Source of the DNA: Desulfarculales bacterium
Lineage (GTDB): Bacteria > Desulfobacterota > Desulfarculia > Desulfarculales > Desulfarculaceae
DNA length: 33,604 nucleotides
Assembly: GCA_031267815.1 (NCBI GenBank)
Contig: JAIRYI010000097.1
Span: 1 to 33,604 of the forward strand
Direction of reading: 5' to 3'
The notes under the pieces are model-generated. The model did not search any database. It was not told where the DNA came from and saw nothing but the letters and a program-made list of their open reading frames with translations. Position numbers and translations under genes: made by a program. Shown in pieces: positions 15,960 to 23,858 of this stretch (within the stretch, counting starts at the first letter, position 1; every line of letters begins with the position of its first letter).

Positions 15960-16730
15960 TTACGGCAATATCTGCTTTATCCTGGCCGCCAGCGCCTGTC
16001 CCAGCCTGGCGTTGGCTTCGGGAGTAAAATGTATGCCGTCAATGCCGTCAGCCACCGGGATTATGCTGGCGGCGTCAAAAAATTCTACCTTTTCGCTTTG
16101 GGCTATGGCCTGATAAGCCGGAGCCAGCTGCCGGGCCAGTTCATAACCTCCACCAAAAAGGCTGTTCATTCTCTCTGACTTGCCCTCTGTCACCGGAGGT
16201 GGCGCCACCAGTAATATTTTAGGCTCAACTCCGCGCGTTGCGCCCAGTTTAACTATCCTGATCAAATGAGTGACAGAGGCCTTTATGCTGTCCAAATTTT
16301 GCTGGTTGTAGGGCCGGATATCATTGGTGCCCAGCATGATCAGCACCAGAGCCAGAGGTTCATGGCTCCTGATAATCGGCAGCAAGGTGGGGCGGCCGTT
16401 TAGATTTAAATCATTCTGGATAGACGAATCCAGCGATTTGGCGGCCGAAAAATCATCAACCCCGGCATTACGGCCGTTCAGCCCTTCTTCTATGACCACA
16501 AAATCCGCGCCTAACTGGTTCTGCAAAACCCCCGGCCAGCGAATCTCATAAGGAAAACGCTGAGGCGGCGACGGATTTTCCAAAGGCACAAATCCCCAGG
16601 TGAGCGAATCACCGTAAAGCAATATTCCGGCTTTCTCGGGCGCCGCGGCGCAAGCCAGGCCGACGCTTAATAGGATAATCAATAACTGGCTGAAAATTAT
16701 CTGTTTTAATCTCTTTTTACTGGAAAACAT
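15960..16730 (-). CDS. Secreted SGNH/GDSL hydrolase, arylesterase/acyltransferase type
   Basis: 256-residue SGNH hydrolase with an N-terminal signal peptide (basic start, hydrophobic 10-27, likely cut in the ACAAA region; a lipidated Cys27 is less likely because -3 is Gly). The four family blocks are present: GDSLTWG with nucleophile Ser42, EEGLNGRNAG (81-90), GTND (134-137) and DGIHF with Asp231 and His234. The wording of these blocks closely resembles the Mycobacterium smegmatis arylesterase/acyltransferase (MsAcT) rather than TesA. The natural substrate is unknown; esters of surface glycans are one option. It splits fliI from fliJ, has its own ribosome site (AAGGAG) and AT-rich promoter region, and is flanked by repeats. 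This looks like an insertion into the flagellar block. Confidence 0.88.
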   Translation of the reverse strand: MFSSKKRLKQIIFSQLLIILLSVGLACAAAPEKAGILLYGDSLTWGFVPLENPSPPQRFPYEIRWPGVLQNQLGADFVVIEEGLNGRNAGVDDFSAAKSLDSSIQNDLNLNGRPTLLPIIRSHEPLALVLIMLGTNDIRPYNQQNLDSIKASVTHLIRIVKLGATRGVEPKILLVAPPPVTEGKSERMNSLFGGGYELARQLAPAYQAIAQSEKVEFFDAASIIPVADGIDGIHFTPEANARLGQALAARIKQILP

Positions 16731-16797
16731 TATCTTTTCTCCTTAAATTTCATCGACGTCAAAGATTGCACGTTTAATGCATATTAAATACATATGA

Positions 16798-16832
16798 ATT
16801 ATATACATTGACACGAATTCTATCTTTGTCAA
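16798..16832 (-). promoter_or_regulatory. Candidate promoter and operator-like inverted repeat for the SGNH hydrolase gene
   Basis: On the minus strand a perfect TATAAT (16798-16803) lies about 70 bases before the start codon. Immediately upstream is an inverted repeat TTGACA-N13-TGTCAA (16808-16832) that covers where the -35 box would be. TTGACA itself is 23 bases from TATAAT, too far for a standard pair. A regulator binding the repeat is inference. Confidence 0.4.
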
Positions 16833-16849
16833 GGCCCTGTTTTATTTAC

Positions 16850-16864
16850 CGCCCCATTGGGGCG
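16850..16864 (-). terminator. Hairpin after fliI
   Basis: CGCCCC-ATT-GGGGCG is a GC-only 6-base-pair stem with a 3-base loop, 48 bases downstream of the fliI stop. On the minus strand it is followed by GTAAATAAAAC, not a clear U run. It may end the flgB-fliI transcript before the SGNH gene, but termination efficiency is doubtful. Confidence 0.35.
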
Positions 16865-16911
16865 CGGAAAAGTAATTTTTAGCGGGAATTAAAATAAGCC
16901 GCCTCATCCGC

Positions 16912-18255
16912 TTATCTTCGGCGCATGAGTTCCGAGTCCGGGGTGTTGATGAGTTCCAAAAGCTGCTGGCGGCTGGCGTTGACGTCAACCTTTTGATGCT
17001 GCTCTTGGGTGAGGAAAGCGTTAATGCGATCCTGCAGGCGGCGGGCCCGGTCTATTTTAGGATTGGAGCCTTCCACGTAAGCGCCGATATTGATCAGATC
17101 CTCAGCCTTTTGGTAGGCGGACATAAGTTCCATTAGCTGGCGGGCGGCGGCTAAAACCGGAGGAGGGTTGAGAGTGGTGATGAGACGGCTTACCGAACCG
17201 GTCACTTCCACCGCCGGATAGTGGCCTTGATCCGCCAGGCGGCGGCTCAGTAGTACATGGCCGTCCAGAATGGAGCGCATGGCGTCGGCTACCGGTTCGG
17301 TGACGTCATCGCCTTCCACCAGCACCGTGTAGATGCCGGTAATGGAGCCTTGCCCCCGGCAAGTTCCGGCCCGTTCCAGGAGACGGGGAAACTGCGCGAA
17401 GACACTGGGAGTATAGCCTTTAGTGGTGGGGGGTTCGCCTATGGACAGGCCGACCTCCCTGGCGGCCATGGCAAATCTGGTTACAGAGTCCATCATCAGC
17501 ACCACGTCGCGGCCCTGATCACGAAAATATTCGGCAATGGAAGTAGCCATGTAAGCGCAGCGGATGCGCACCAGGGCCGGCTGATCGCTGGTGGCCACAA
17601 CCACCACGCTGCGTTTAAGTCCCTCTTTGCCCAAGTCGTTTTCCACAAATTCCCGTACTTCCCGGCCCCGTTCGCCAATGAGGCAGATAACGCTGACGTC
17701 AGCGGCGGTGTGCTGGGCTATCATGCCCATCAGGGTGGATTTGCCTACGCCGGAGCCGGCAAAAATGCCGATGCGCTGTCCTTTGCCCAAAGTAATAAGG
17801 CTGTTGATGACCCTGACCCCCACATCCACCGCCTCGGTAATAAGTTTGCGGCCCATAGGGGAAGGCGCCTGCTGATAAAGAGGATAGAGATCGGCATAAT
17901 CAGGCTCCGCCCCGCCGTCAATTGCTTGACCAAGTCCGTCAATAACCCGGCCTAAAAGTCCCGGCCCCACCCGCACCAGGTTTTCCCGATCCGCCGGAGA
18001 TACCAGACAACCCACCGCCAAGCCTCTGGTCTCGGCATAAGGCATGATAAGCATCCGTTCTCCCCGGAAACCTACAACTTCTCCCAGAATTTTCTCCTGA
18101 CCGTCAATATGAATGAATACGCCCGCCCCCACGGGAAGCTTTATCCCCTGAGCTTCCGCCACCAGACCGACCACCTGAGTTATCCGGCCTCTCTGGAGGA
18201 CAGGGTCAAAATCATTTAAGGCGGTTAAATAGTCATGAAAACAAGATGGGGTCAC
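16912..18255 (-). CDS. fliI: Flagellum-specific ATPase FliI
   Basis: Cytoplasmic hexameric ATPase of flagellar type III export, related to the F1 beta subunit. 447 residues, normal length. It shows the Walker A motif AGSGVGKS (166-173), the GERGREVREFVENDL motif, Walker B DVVLMMDSVTRFAMAAREVGLS (broken here as VVLMMDS then VTRFAMA), and the family sequence GEPPTTKGYTPSVFA. The start overlaps the fliH stop by four bases (ATGA), so translation is coupled. FliJ, its stalk partner, is not next but beyond the SGNH hydrolase gene. Confidence 0.97.
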   Translation of the reverse strand: MTPSCFHDYLTALNDFDPVLQRGRITQVVGLVAEAQGIKLPVGAGVFIHIDGQEKILGEVVGFRGERMLIMPYAETRGLAVGCLVSPADRENLVRVGPGLLGRVIDGLGQAIDGGAEPDYADLYPLYQQAPSPMGRKLITEAVDVGVRVINSLITLGKGQRIGIFAGSGVGKSTLMGMIAQHTAADVSVICLIGERGREVREFVENDLGKEGLKRSVVVVATSDQPALVRIRCAYMATSIAEYFRDQGRDVVLMMDSVTRFAMAAREVGLSIGEPPTTKGYTPSVFAQFPRLLERAGTCRGQGSITGIYTVLVEGDDVTEPVADAMRSILDGHVLLSRRLADQGHYPAVEVTGSVSRLITTLNPPPVLAAARQLMELMSAYQKAEDLINIGAYVEGSNPKIDRARRLQDRINAFLTQEQHQKVDVNASRQQLLELINTPDSELMRRR

Positions 18256-19517
18256 CAGTCTCCCTCCCCGGCCGGCGCGGTGGCCTGGCCCGCGCCCGCC
18301 GGCTCATTCCAGGATTCGTCATTCCAGGAGTCATCATTCTGTGGGTCATCCTCGGTTGTGGGGGCAGCGCCAATTGCCTGGGGAGGTGATACTTCTTCCG
18401 CCAGCTCTTCCTTCGCCCGGTTTAAAATTTGTTCCAGATTAACTCCGGAGATGCTGTTCTGTTTTGCCATACCTTCCAGTAACCGGAAAATCCTTTCCCT
18501 GCGGGTGGCGACGGTGGCGTCAATCTGGGTGATGGGGGTGTCAATAATACAATCTCCGGCATGGAGATTGGCGTCAGCCACAAATGACGCCTTGGGCAGA
18601 TTTTTTAATTCACGCCATATTTCCGGAGCCAGGCGGGCCATTTGTTCCATGTTGCCTGGGTTAAGGCGGACCGTTATCCGTTCGTCGCTGTCCAGGCGGC
18701 TGATCAATTCTTTTATAATTCGGGATGTCAGGCTCGCGTCCACGCTGTTGGCGGCCAGAAAAAAACGGTCCAGACAGGCTTCGAGCAATCCGGTCAATTC
18801 CTCTTCCATGGCTGCCAAAACATGGCCCCGAATCTGGCCGGTTTTTTTCACCACGGCCGCAAAATCCAGAATCAAGGCTTCCACCCGGGCCTTACCGGCC
18901 ATGAGTCCCTGATCTTCACCGTCTTTATAACCGCTGTTGAAACCTTCTTCTTTGGCCTCCTGCAAGATACGGGGGGCGTCGTTTCTGGCCTGTTGCAGTA
19001 TTTCCTCAGCCTCATTTCGCAGGCGGGAACTCTCTTCCTCGCGGGAGCGCGCGGCCGCTTCGGCGTTTTGCAGAGTCTGTTCAGCGTTATTCAGCATTTC
19101 CTCAGCTTGGGCTTTGGCCTGAGCGCGCATGATATCCAACTCCCGTTTAACCGCTTGAACCGGATCTTCATCTTCGTCATCGGTGATTAAAGGCAGGAAT
19201 ATCTTCTCTTTGATCTGGGCATATTTGCGGACTTTGCGGTCAGGAGAAATTTCTTCGTCTGCGCCCAGGGAAGGCAGCGGAAAAGGTTGCGGATCAGGTT
19301 CCTGGGGACCGGGTTCATTTTCAGGCGGGGACGCCCCGGCCCCGGTTTCACTGTCCGCGCTTGCCGTCAACTCGTCAAAAGCCGGCATGACAAAAGGCTG
19401 GGGCGCTTTCGGCAACGCAACCGCGACCGGGACGGGCTGTTCCACCTGGCCGTCATTGATCAGGTTTTTGAAAATTTCGGCGGAGCGCCTGTCCGGAGTG
19501 CCGTTGCTCATAATCAT
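18252..19517 (-). CDS. fliH: Flagellar assembly protein FliH, long form
   Basis: Regulator of FliI that also links the ATPase to the C-ring. The C-terminal about 170 residues carry the FliH/YscL pattern (VDASLTSRIIKELI, RLNPGN, DADLHAGD-like ADANLHAGDCIIDTP), preceded by an Ala/Glu-rich helical stretch at about 120-185. At 421 residues it is much longer than the 230 or so of E. coli FliH. The extra length is a Pro/Glu-rich, likely disordered N-terminus (20-100) and an acidic, Asn/Trp-rich C-terminal tail. Two starts are possible (ATG at 19517 or 19511). It follows fliG by about 80 bases. Confidence 0.9.
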   Translation of the reverse strand: MIMSNGTPDRRSAEIFKNLINDGQVEQPVPVAVALPKAPQPFVMPAFDELTASADSETGAGASPPENEPGPQEPDPQPFPLPSLGADEEISPDRKVRKYAQIKEKIFLPLITDDEDEDPVQAVKRELDIMRAQAKAQAEEMLNNAEQTLQNAEAAARSREEESSRLRNEAEEILQQARNDAPRILQEAKEEGFNSGYKDGEDQGLMAGKARVEALILDFAAVVKKTGQIRGHVLAAMEEELTGLLEACLDRFFLAANSVDASLTSRIIKELISRLDSDERITVRLNPGNMEQMARLAPEIWRELKNLPKASFVADANLHAGDCIIDTPITQIDATVATRRERIFRLLEGMAKQNSISGVNLEQILNRAKEELAEEVSPPQAIGAAPTTEDDPQNDDSWNDESWNEPAGAGQATAPAGEGDW

Positions 19518-19596
19518 TCAGGAAAAAAGGTTAAGGTCAGACTGTTGCGGGAACAGACGGGGCGGAATAAATCTGCCGCCGGATTCCCCTTCCCCT

Positions 19597-20607
19597 TCAG
19601 ACCAGGGCATCGCCTTCTCCCCGGCCGCTTATAACCAACTTGCCTTCCCGTTCCAGTTTGCGGGTGGTTTGAATGATTTTCTGTTGGGCCGTTTCCACTT
19701 CGCTGACCCGTACAGGACCCATAGCTTCCATGTCTTCTTCGATCATGGCGGCGGCGCGCTCGGATACGTTGCTTAAAATTTTGTGTTTCATGGCATCGCT
19801 GGCGGTTTTGAGGGCCAGAGTCAGATCCTCGTTGCGCACCTCTTTGAGCAGAGTGCGGATGCTGCGGTCGTCCAGGCTCAGCAAGTCTTCGAATACAAAC
19901 ATGAGCTGGCGGATTTGTTCGGCCAAATCCGGATCTTCTTCTTCCAGGCGGCCGAAGATGCGTTCTTCTGTGGCTTTGTCAGCGCTGTTGAGCAATTCAG
20001 CCACTGCCTCCACCCCGCCCAAATGACTGATTTCGCCGGCCATAGTTGCGACTACTTCACGGTTGAGTACGGTGTCGATTTCTTCAATGATGCCGGGAGG
20101 AATTACATCCAGAGCACTGATGCGTTTAAATACTTCATATTGCAATGGTTCAGGGAACAAGCGCAGGACTTCAGCCGCTTTCGATTTAGGCAGGTGAGCT
20201 AAAATGACCGCAATGGTCTGAGGATGTTCGCTTTTAATAAAACCGGCCAGGGTTTTACTGTCCGCGGTTTTGACTTTTTCAAAAGGAGGCAATTGCGCCC
20301 CTTCGCCGATTTGCGCCAGCAAACGCCTGGCTTTTTCATCGCCCATGGCCATTTGCAGGGCTTTGCGGGCAGCGCTTTCCCCGTCAAACAGAGGCAAAGC
20401 GTCGGACTGGATTTTTTCTAAAAATTCTTTCAGGGAGGCCTCGATAACCGCTGGATCCACCTGATCCATTTTGCTCATTTCCCCTCCGACTTTGCGAATT
20501 TCATCCATTTCCAGTTTTTTGAACATTTCCGCGGTAAACTGTTCACCCATGGCCATGAGTACCACCGCCGCTTTTTTCAGATTGGGAATTTTATTGTCTG
20601 TCGGCAT
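19597..20607 (-). CDS. fliG: Flagellar motor switch protein FliG
   Basis: C-ring protein that meets the stator and sets torque and direction. 336 residues, the normal length. The N-domain (KKAAVVLMAMG) binds FliF. The middle domain holds EHPQTIAVILAHL (from 127). The C-domain carries the charged torque helix with RTLLKEVRNEDLTLALK and IEEDME. All parts are intact. It starts 17 bases inside the end of fliF, so the two are translationally coupled, as the proteins are physically joined. Confidence 0.97.
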   Translation of the reverse strand: MPTDNKIPNLKKAAVVLMAMGEQFTAEMFKKLEMDEIRKVGGEMSKMDQVDPAVIEASLKEFLEKIQSDALPLFDGESAARKALQMAMGDEKARRLLAQIGEGAQLPPFEKVKTADSKTLAGFIKSEHPQTIAVILAHLPKSKAAEVLRLFPEPLQYEVFKRISALDVIPPGIIEEIDTVLNREVVATMAGEISHLGGVEAVAELLNSADKATEERIFGRLEEEDPDLAEQIRQLMFVFEDLLSLDDRSIRTLLKEVRNEDLTLALKTASDAMKHKILSNVSERAAAMIEEDMEAMGPVRVSEVETAQQKIIQTTRKLEREGKLVISGRGEGDALV

Positions 20608-22294
20608 CTATTCCTCGCGTTTCCTCGTTAACCTCTCTCACCCAGGATTTAAGCACGGCCACTACCCGTTCCGGATTCTGTTGCATTACCATCAAGATCT
20701 GTTCACGCAAAGACAGGCGGTGCGGCGGTTCGTCCTCTTCCAGTATCTCCGATTCCAGAAGATCCATATTGCCGCCCGCGCCCGGAGGCAGAGCTTCGCC
20801 GGGGCCTACTGTCCGCAATACGCTGGAACCGTGACCGGGCGCCTGGGCCTGTCTGCTGTTAAGAAATTTTAACAGGGGCCTGGTCAGGAGAAACAGGGCC
20901 AGGAGTACCGCCAGAACGATAAAGGCAGGTTTACCGTAATCGAAGACATAATCTTTGATAGTGGGAGGCTGGGGCAGGACGGCTTCCAGGGAAGCGGCGA
21001 AAGGCACATTGGCCAGAGTCAGCTCATCGCCGCGTTCATCGCTGAATCCCATTGCCCGGCGCACCAGATCGGTTAATTTCTGCATTTCTTCATCGGAACG
21101 GGGAAGGAAATTGCGGACCAGACGACTTTCGTCGTTTAATATTTCAGTGTACGGGCCATCCACCACTACGGCTACATTGAGGCGTTTTAGTCCGCCCAAA
21201 GCCTGATTGACATGGCGCTGGGTGCGGCTTACTTCATAATTGGTCTGGCCGCTTTCAATATTCTGTTCCGCCCCTCCCTGATCCAAATTAGGATTGGCGT
21301 TGCGCTGCGCCAGAGTGAAGCGCTGGTCAGGAGACCCGGCAGGACCCAAACCCATATTGCGGCTGTTTTCGGTCATGGTGTTTTCCGAAATAGGGGCTAT
21401 CTGATCCGGATCCACCAACATCTGGGTGGTGGTGGTACGGGTGAAGTCGATGTCCGCCGCCACTCTGACCACGGCCCGCCCCTGTCCCACCACATCCTCC
21501 AGCATGCTTTCTATTTTATTTTTCAGCAATTGCTCAAAATTTTTCTGATAATCAAGTTGCGTGCCGGACAGCCCGGCGGCAAAGTCCGGACTGTCCACGG
21601 CTTTGCGGTAGAGCAGGTTGCCGCGGTTGTCCACAACAGTTATGCGCTCATCAGTCAGATCAGGCACCGATGAGGCCACCAGATGCACTATACCGGCAAT
21701 CTGGCTTTTGCTTAAAGTGCGCCCCGCCGCCAGGTTTACCACCACCCCGGCACTGGGTTTTTTTTCCTCTTCCACAAACAGGGAATCGCGGGGCATGACA
21801 ATATGGACTTTGGCGTCCATGACTTCAGCAAAGCCGGAAATGGTGCGGGCCAGTTCTCCCTGCAAGGCGCGCTGATAATTTATTTTTTGTACAAAGTCAG
21901 TAGTGCCCAGCTCCACTTTATTGAATACTTCAAAACCTACCCCCTGGCCCTTGGGCAGGCCCTCCGAAGCCATGCTCAGGCGGGTTTCATAGACCGCGCT
22001 CTGAGGGACGCTGATAACGCTGCCGTTGGCCTCCAAACTGTAAGGCACTTTCAGGTCGCGCAGTTTGCTCACCACCTGAGACGCGTCCTGCTGATTCAAG
22101 CCGGAATAGAGAACCTGATAGTCTTCTTTGAATCCCCACATAACCCCAGCCCATATTACCGCCCCGAACATGGCGGCAATAACCATGATCAAAAGTTTAC
22201 GGAATAAAGACATATCTTTGTAAGCCTGCTTGGCGTTGCCGAAGCGGGGAGATGAAGGTGCGGGAAGCGGAGTATTGGATAATGCGTCAGCCAT
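20591..22294 (-). CDS. fliF: Flagellar MS-ring protein FliF
   Basis: Inner-membrane ring protein on which the basal body is built. 567 residues. It has a transmembrane helix at about 34-55, a periplasmic ring-building part with YSGLNQQDASQVVSKL and YQRALQGELARTI, and the TVVDNRG-like ITVVDNRGNLL segment. A second membrane helix lies at about 460-482. The cytoplasmic tail ends in the FliG-binding region (REQILMVMQQNPERVVAVLK split over 535-555). Length and order match the family. fliE lies 34 bases upstream and fliG overlaps the end. Confidence 0.97.
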   Translation of the reverse strand: MADALSNTPLPAPSSPRFGNAKQAYKDMSLFRKLLIMVIAAMFGAVIWAGVMWGFKEDYQVLYSGLNQQDASQVVSKLRDLKVPYSLEANGSVISVPQSAVYETRLSMASEGLPKGQGVGFEVFNKVELGTTDFVQKINYQRALQGELARTISGFAEVMDAKVHIVMPRDSLFVEEEKKPSAGVVVNLAAGRTLSKSQIAGIVHLVASSVPDLTDERITVVDNRGNLLYRKAVDSPDFAAGLSGTQLDYQKNFEQLLKNKIESMLEDVVGQGRAVVRVAADIDFTRTTTTQMLVDPDQIAPISENTMTENSRNMGLGPAGSPDQRFTLAQRNANPNLDQGGAEQNIESGQTNYEVSRTQRHVNQALGGLKRLNVAVVVDGPYTEILNDESRLVRNFLPRSDEEMQKLTDLVRRAMGFSDERGDELTLANVPFAASLEAVLPQPPTIKDYVFDYGKPAFIVLAVLLALFLLTRPLLKFLNSRQAQAPGHGSSVLRTVGPGEALPPGAGGNMDLLESEILEEDEPPHRLSLREQILMVMQQNPERVVAVLKSWVREVNEETRGIDADRQ

Positions 22295-22328
22295 TGGCTT
22301 TCATCCCTTTGAAAATCGAATCGGGCTC

Positions 22329-22631
22329 TTAGAACTGCATGCGCATGATTTCCTGGTAGGCGCTTATGATTTTGCCCCGCACCGCCATAAGCATGCGAAA
22401 GGAAATATCAGCCTGTTCCACGGCAATCATGGTTTCGTGGAGGGTTTTCCTGCGTCCGCTGGCCAGATCATTGATGGATATATCTCCGGCTTTCTGCATA
22501 TTGTCCACCTGCTCCACTTGCTGCTTCAGTGTTTCCACAAAACCGGTATTGCCGCCGGTCTTGGCGGGGCGCGAGAACTCGGGCGGCGCGTGCAACCATA
22601 AATTGGCGGCGTTAGGTCTCAGATTATCCAT
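22329..22631 (-). CDS. fliE: Flagellar hook-basal body complex protein FliE
   Basis: Small export substrate that joins the MS ring to the proximal rod. 100 residues, as expected. The C-terminal half shows the FliE signature (HETMIAVEQADISFRML, then VRGKIISAYQEIMRMQF). The position between flgC and fliF is the classical order. Its start lies 30 bases after the flgC stop, with a GATGAGGG stretch as ribosome site. Confidence 0.95.
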   Translation of the reverse strand: MDNLRPNAANLWLHAPPEFSRPAKTGGNTGFVETLKQQVEQVDNMQKAGDISINDLASGRRKTLHETMIAVEQADISFRMLMAVRGKIISAYQEIMRMQF

Positions 22632-22661
22632 GGTTTTCCCTCATCATCTTTAAGTTTAAGC

Positions 22662-23108
22662 TTAAGCGCGTCCGATTTCCAGAGCTTTCATAGCCATATT
22701 TTTGCTGGCCTGCACCGCGCTGACATTAGCGTCGTAAGAGCGGGATGCGTTAATTAAATTGGTCATCTCCGTCACTATTTCCACGTTGGGCAGATTTACA
22801 TAACCTTCGTCATCGGCGTCAGGGTGGGACGGATCGTATACCCGTTTGAAGGGGCTGGGGTCGCTTTTCACTTCATTGACCAGCACACCCCTTCTTGGGT
22901 CAGCCCGGTAGAGGGGCTGGTCTATGGCTTTACGCAACTGGTTTGTGAAGGGTTCGGCGGAGAATACGGTTATCTGGCGCCGATAGGGTCCCCCTTCCGC
23001 GGTGCGGGTGACATTGGCGTTGGCCAGATTTTGGCTGATGATGTTCAAGCGGGTGCGTTGAGCGGAAAGCCCGCTGGCGCTTATTTCCATTGAACTGATG
23101 AAATCCAT
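22662..23108 (-). CDS. flgC: Flagellar basal-body rod protein FlgC
   Basis: Proximal rod subunit, 148 residues. The N-terminal rod signature is present (ISASGLSAQRTRLNIISQNL and ANANVT). The C-terminal signature MTNLINASRSYDANVSA follows, with a final NMAMKALEIGRA. The ATG shares its A with the flgB stop (TAATG), which suggests coupled translation. Confidence 0.97.
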   Translation of the reverse strand: MDFISSMEISASGLSAQRTRLNIISQNLANANVTRTAEGGPYRRQITVFSAEPFTNQLRKAIDQPLYRADPRRGVLVNEVKSDPSPFKRVYDPSHPDADDEGYVNLPNVEIVTEMTNLINASRSYDANVSAVQASKNMAMKALEIGRA

Positions 23109-23512
23109 TATCTGTTACCTCCGTCGGCGATAGCGGTTTTAAGCAGGGTATATTTTTTATTGAGCAGTTGTATCATGGCGTTGAACATGATATTGTTCTC
23201 CGCCAGTTTGCTCATCTCAATATCCAGGTGTACGGCTCCGGTGTTTTTATAGACTGACGCCGCGTGACCAAATGGTTCGTCCTGTTCAGGAATAGATATA
23301 TGACGGGGATCAGTGCGTTTCATGGGCTGAGGAAGTATTCCTCCACTTAAAGCGGTGCGCAGTTGTTTCTCAAATTCCAAGCCGGTGCCGGTATAATTGG
23401 GAGTGTCAATGTTGGCCAGATTACGGGCTATCAGACGGTTGCTCACAGAACGGCGGTTCATATTGGCATGAAGCAGATTGCTGGTCTGATCGAATAAATT
23501 AGTAATTGCCAT
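23108..23512 (-). CDS. flgB: Flagellar basal-body rod protein FlgB
   Basis: Proximal rod subunit, first gene of the flagellar block, 134 residues. It has the N-terminal rod motif (NRLIARNLANIDTPNY) and the C-terminal helix (NNIMFNAMIQLLNKKYTLLK). I chose the ATG at 23512 because it follows AAGGA at a normal distance and gives the usual N-terminus (MAITNLFDQ). An upstream start at 23563 would run through the sigma-54 promoter and is therefore rejected. Confidence 0.96.
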   Translation of the reverse strand: MAITNLFDQTSNLLHANMNRRSVSNRLIARNLANIDTPNYTGTGLEFEKQLRTALSGGILPQPMKRTDPRHISIPEQDEPFGHAASVYKNTGAVHLDIEMSKLAENNIMFNAMIQLLNKKYTLLKTAIADGGNR

Positions 23513-23551
23513 ATCCAGATTCCTTATTGTAATGAATGCAATAGGCTTATA

Positions 23552-23567
23552 TGCAACTAACATGCCA
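23552..23567 (-). promoter_or_regulatory. Sigma-54 promoter for the flgB-fliI operon
   Basis: Minus-strand TGGCATGTTAGTTGCA matches the RpoN consensus TGGCACG-N4-TTGCW at 15 of the 16 positions or free positions, with -24 GG and -12 GC and exact spacing, 40 bases before the flgB ATG. Class II flagellar operons in many proteobacteria use such promoters with an FlrC/FleQ-type activator. Confidence 0.82.
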
Positions 23568-23858
23568 TAGGTTGGAAATAGAGAGAAACTGTTGTTTCAA
23601 AGCGTTTTTAAAGAAGTTGAGACTTCCGCATATTCAAATATAACGACAATGATTTTACAAATATTTATTGCGGCAGCATAGTTGGCAAAACGCGCTTTGG
23701 GTGGCATTAAAAAAGTACGAAAGCGGGCGTCCGGCGGACAATATTTTTACGGCTATAGTCAAAAAAATGACAGCATTGAGTTTTGTGTCAATATTTTGAA
23801 TGTATTTATTGGCACTTAAGGCTTAAACTTAAGGCATGCTATTCCAATTCCCGATGTT
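23568..23858. other. AT-rich gap between comEC and flgB
   Basis: No gene is visible. The stretch is AT-rich, upstream of the sigma-54 promoter, and is where activator (enhancer) sites would be expected; none is recognisable. A direct repeat of CTTAAGG spaced by six bases lies at 23815-23834, and a near-identical inverted copy lies at 22650-22666 by the flgC stop. Confidence 0.5.

Noticed and set aside
16808-16832. TTGACA as a -35 box for the SGNH hydrolase promoter
   Set aside because: It is 23 bases from the TATAAT, too far for a standard sigma-70 promoter; the inverted repeat explanation fits better.
23513-23563. N-terminal extension of FlgB by 17 residues
   Set aside because: The extension covers the sigma-54 promoter and lacks a ribosome site; the ATG at 23512 gives the normal rod protein start.
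23695-23832. Plus-strand TGGCA motifs as further sigma-54 promoters
   Set aside because: Neither TGGCAAA nor TGGCACT there has TTGC at the correct distance, and no plus-strand gene follows.
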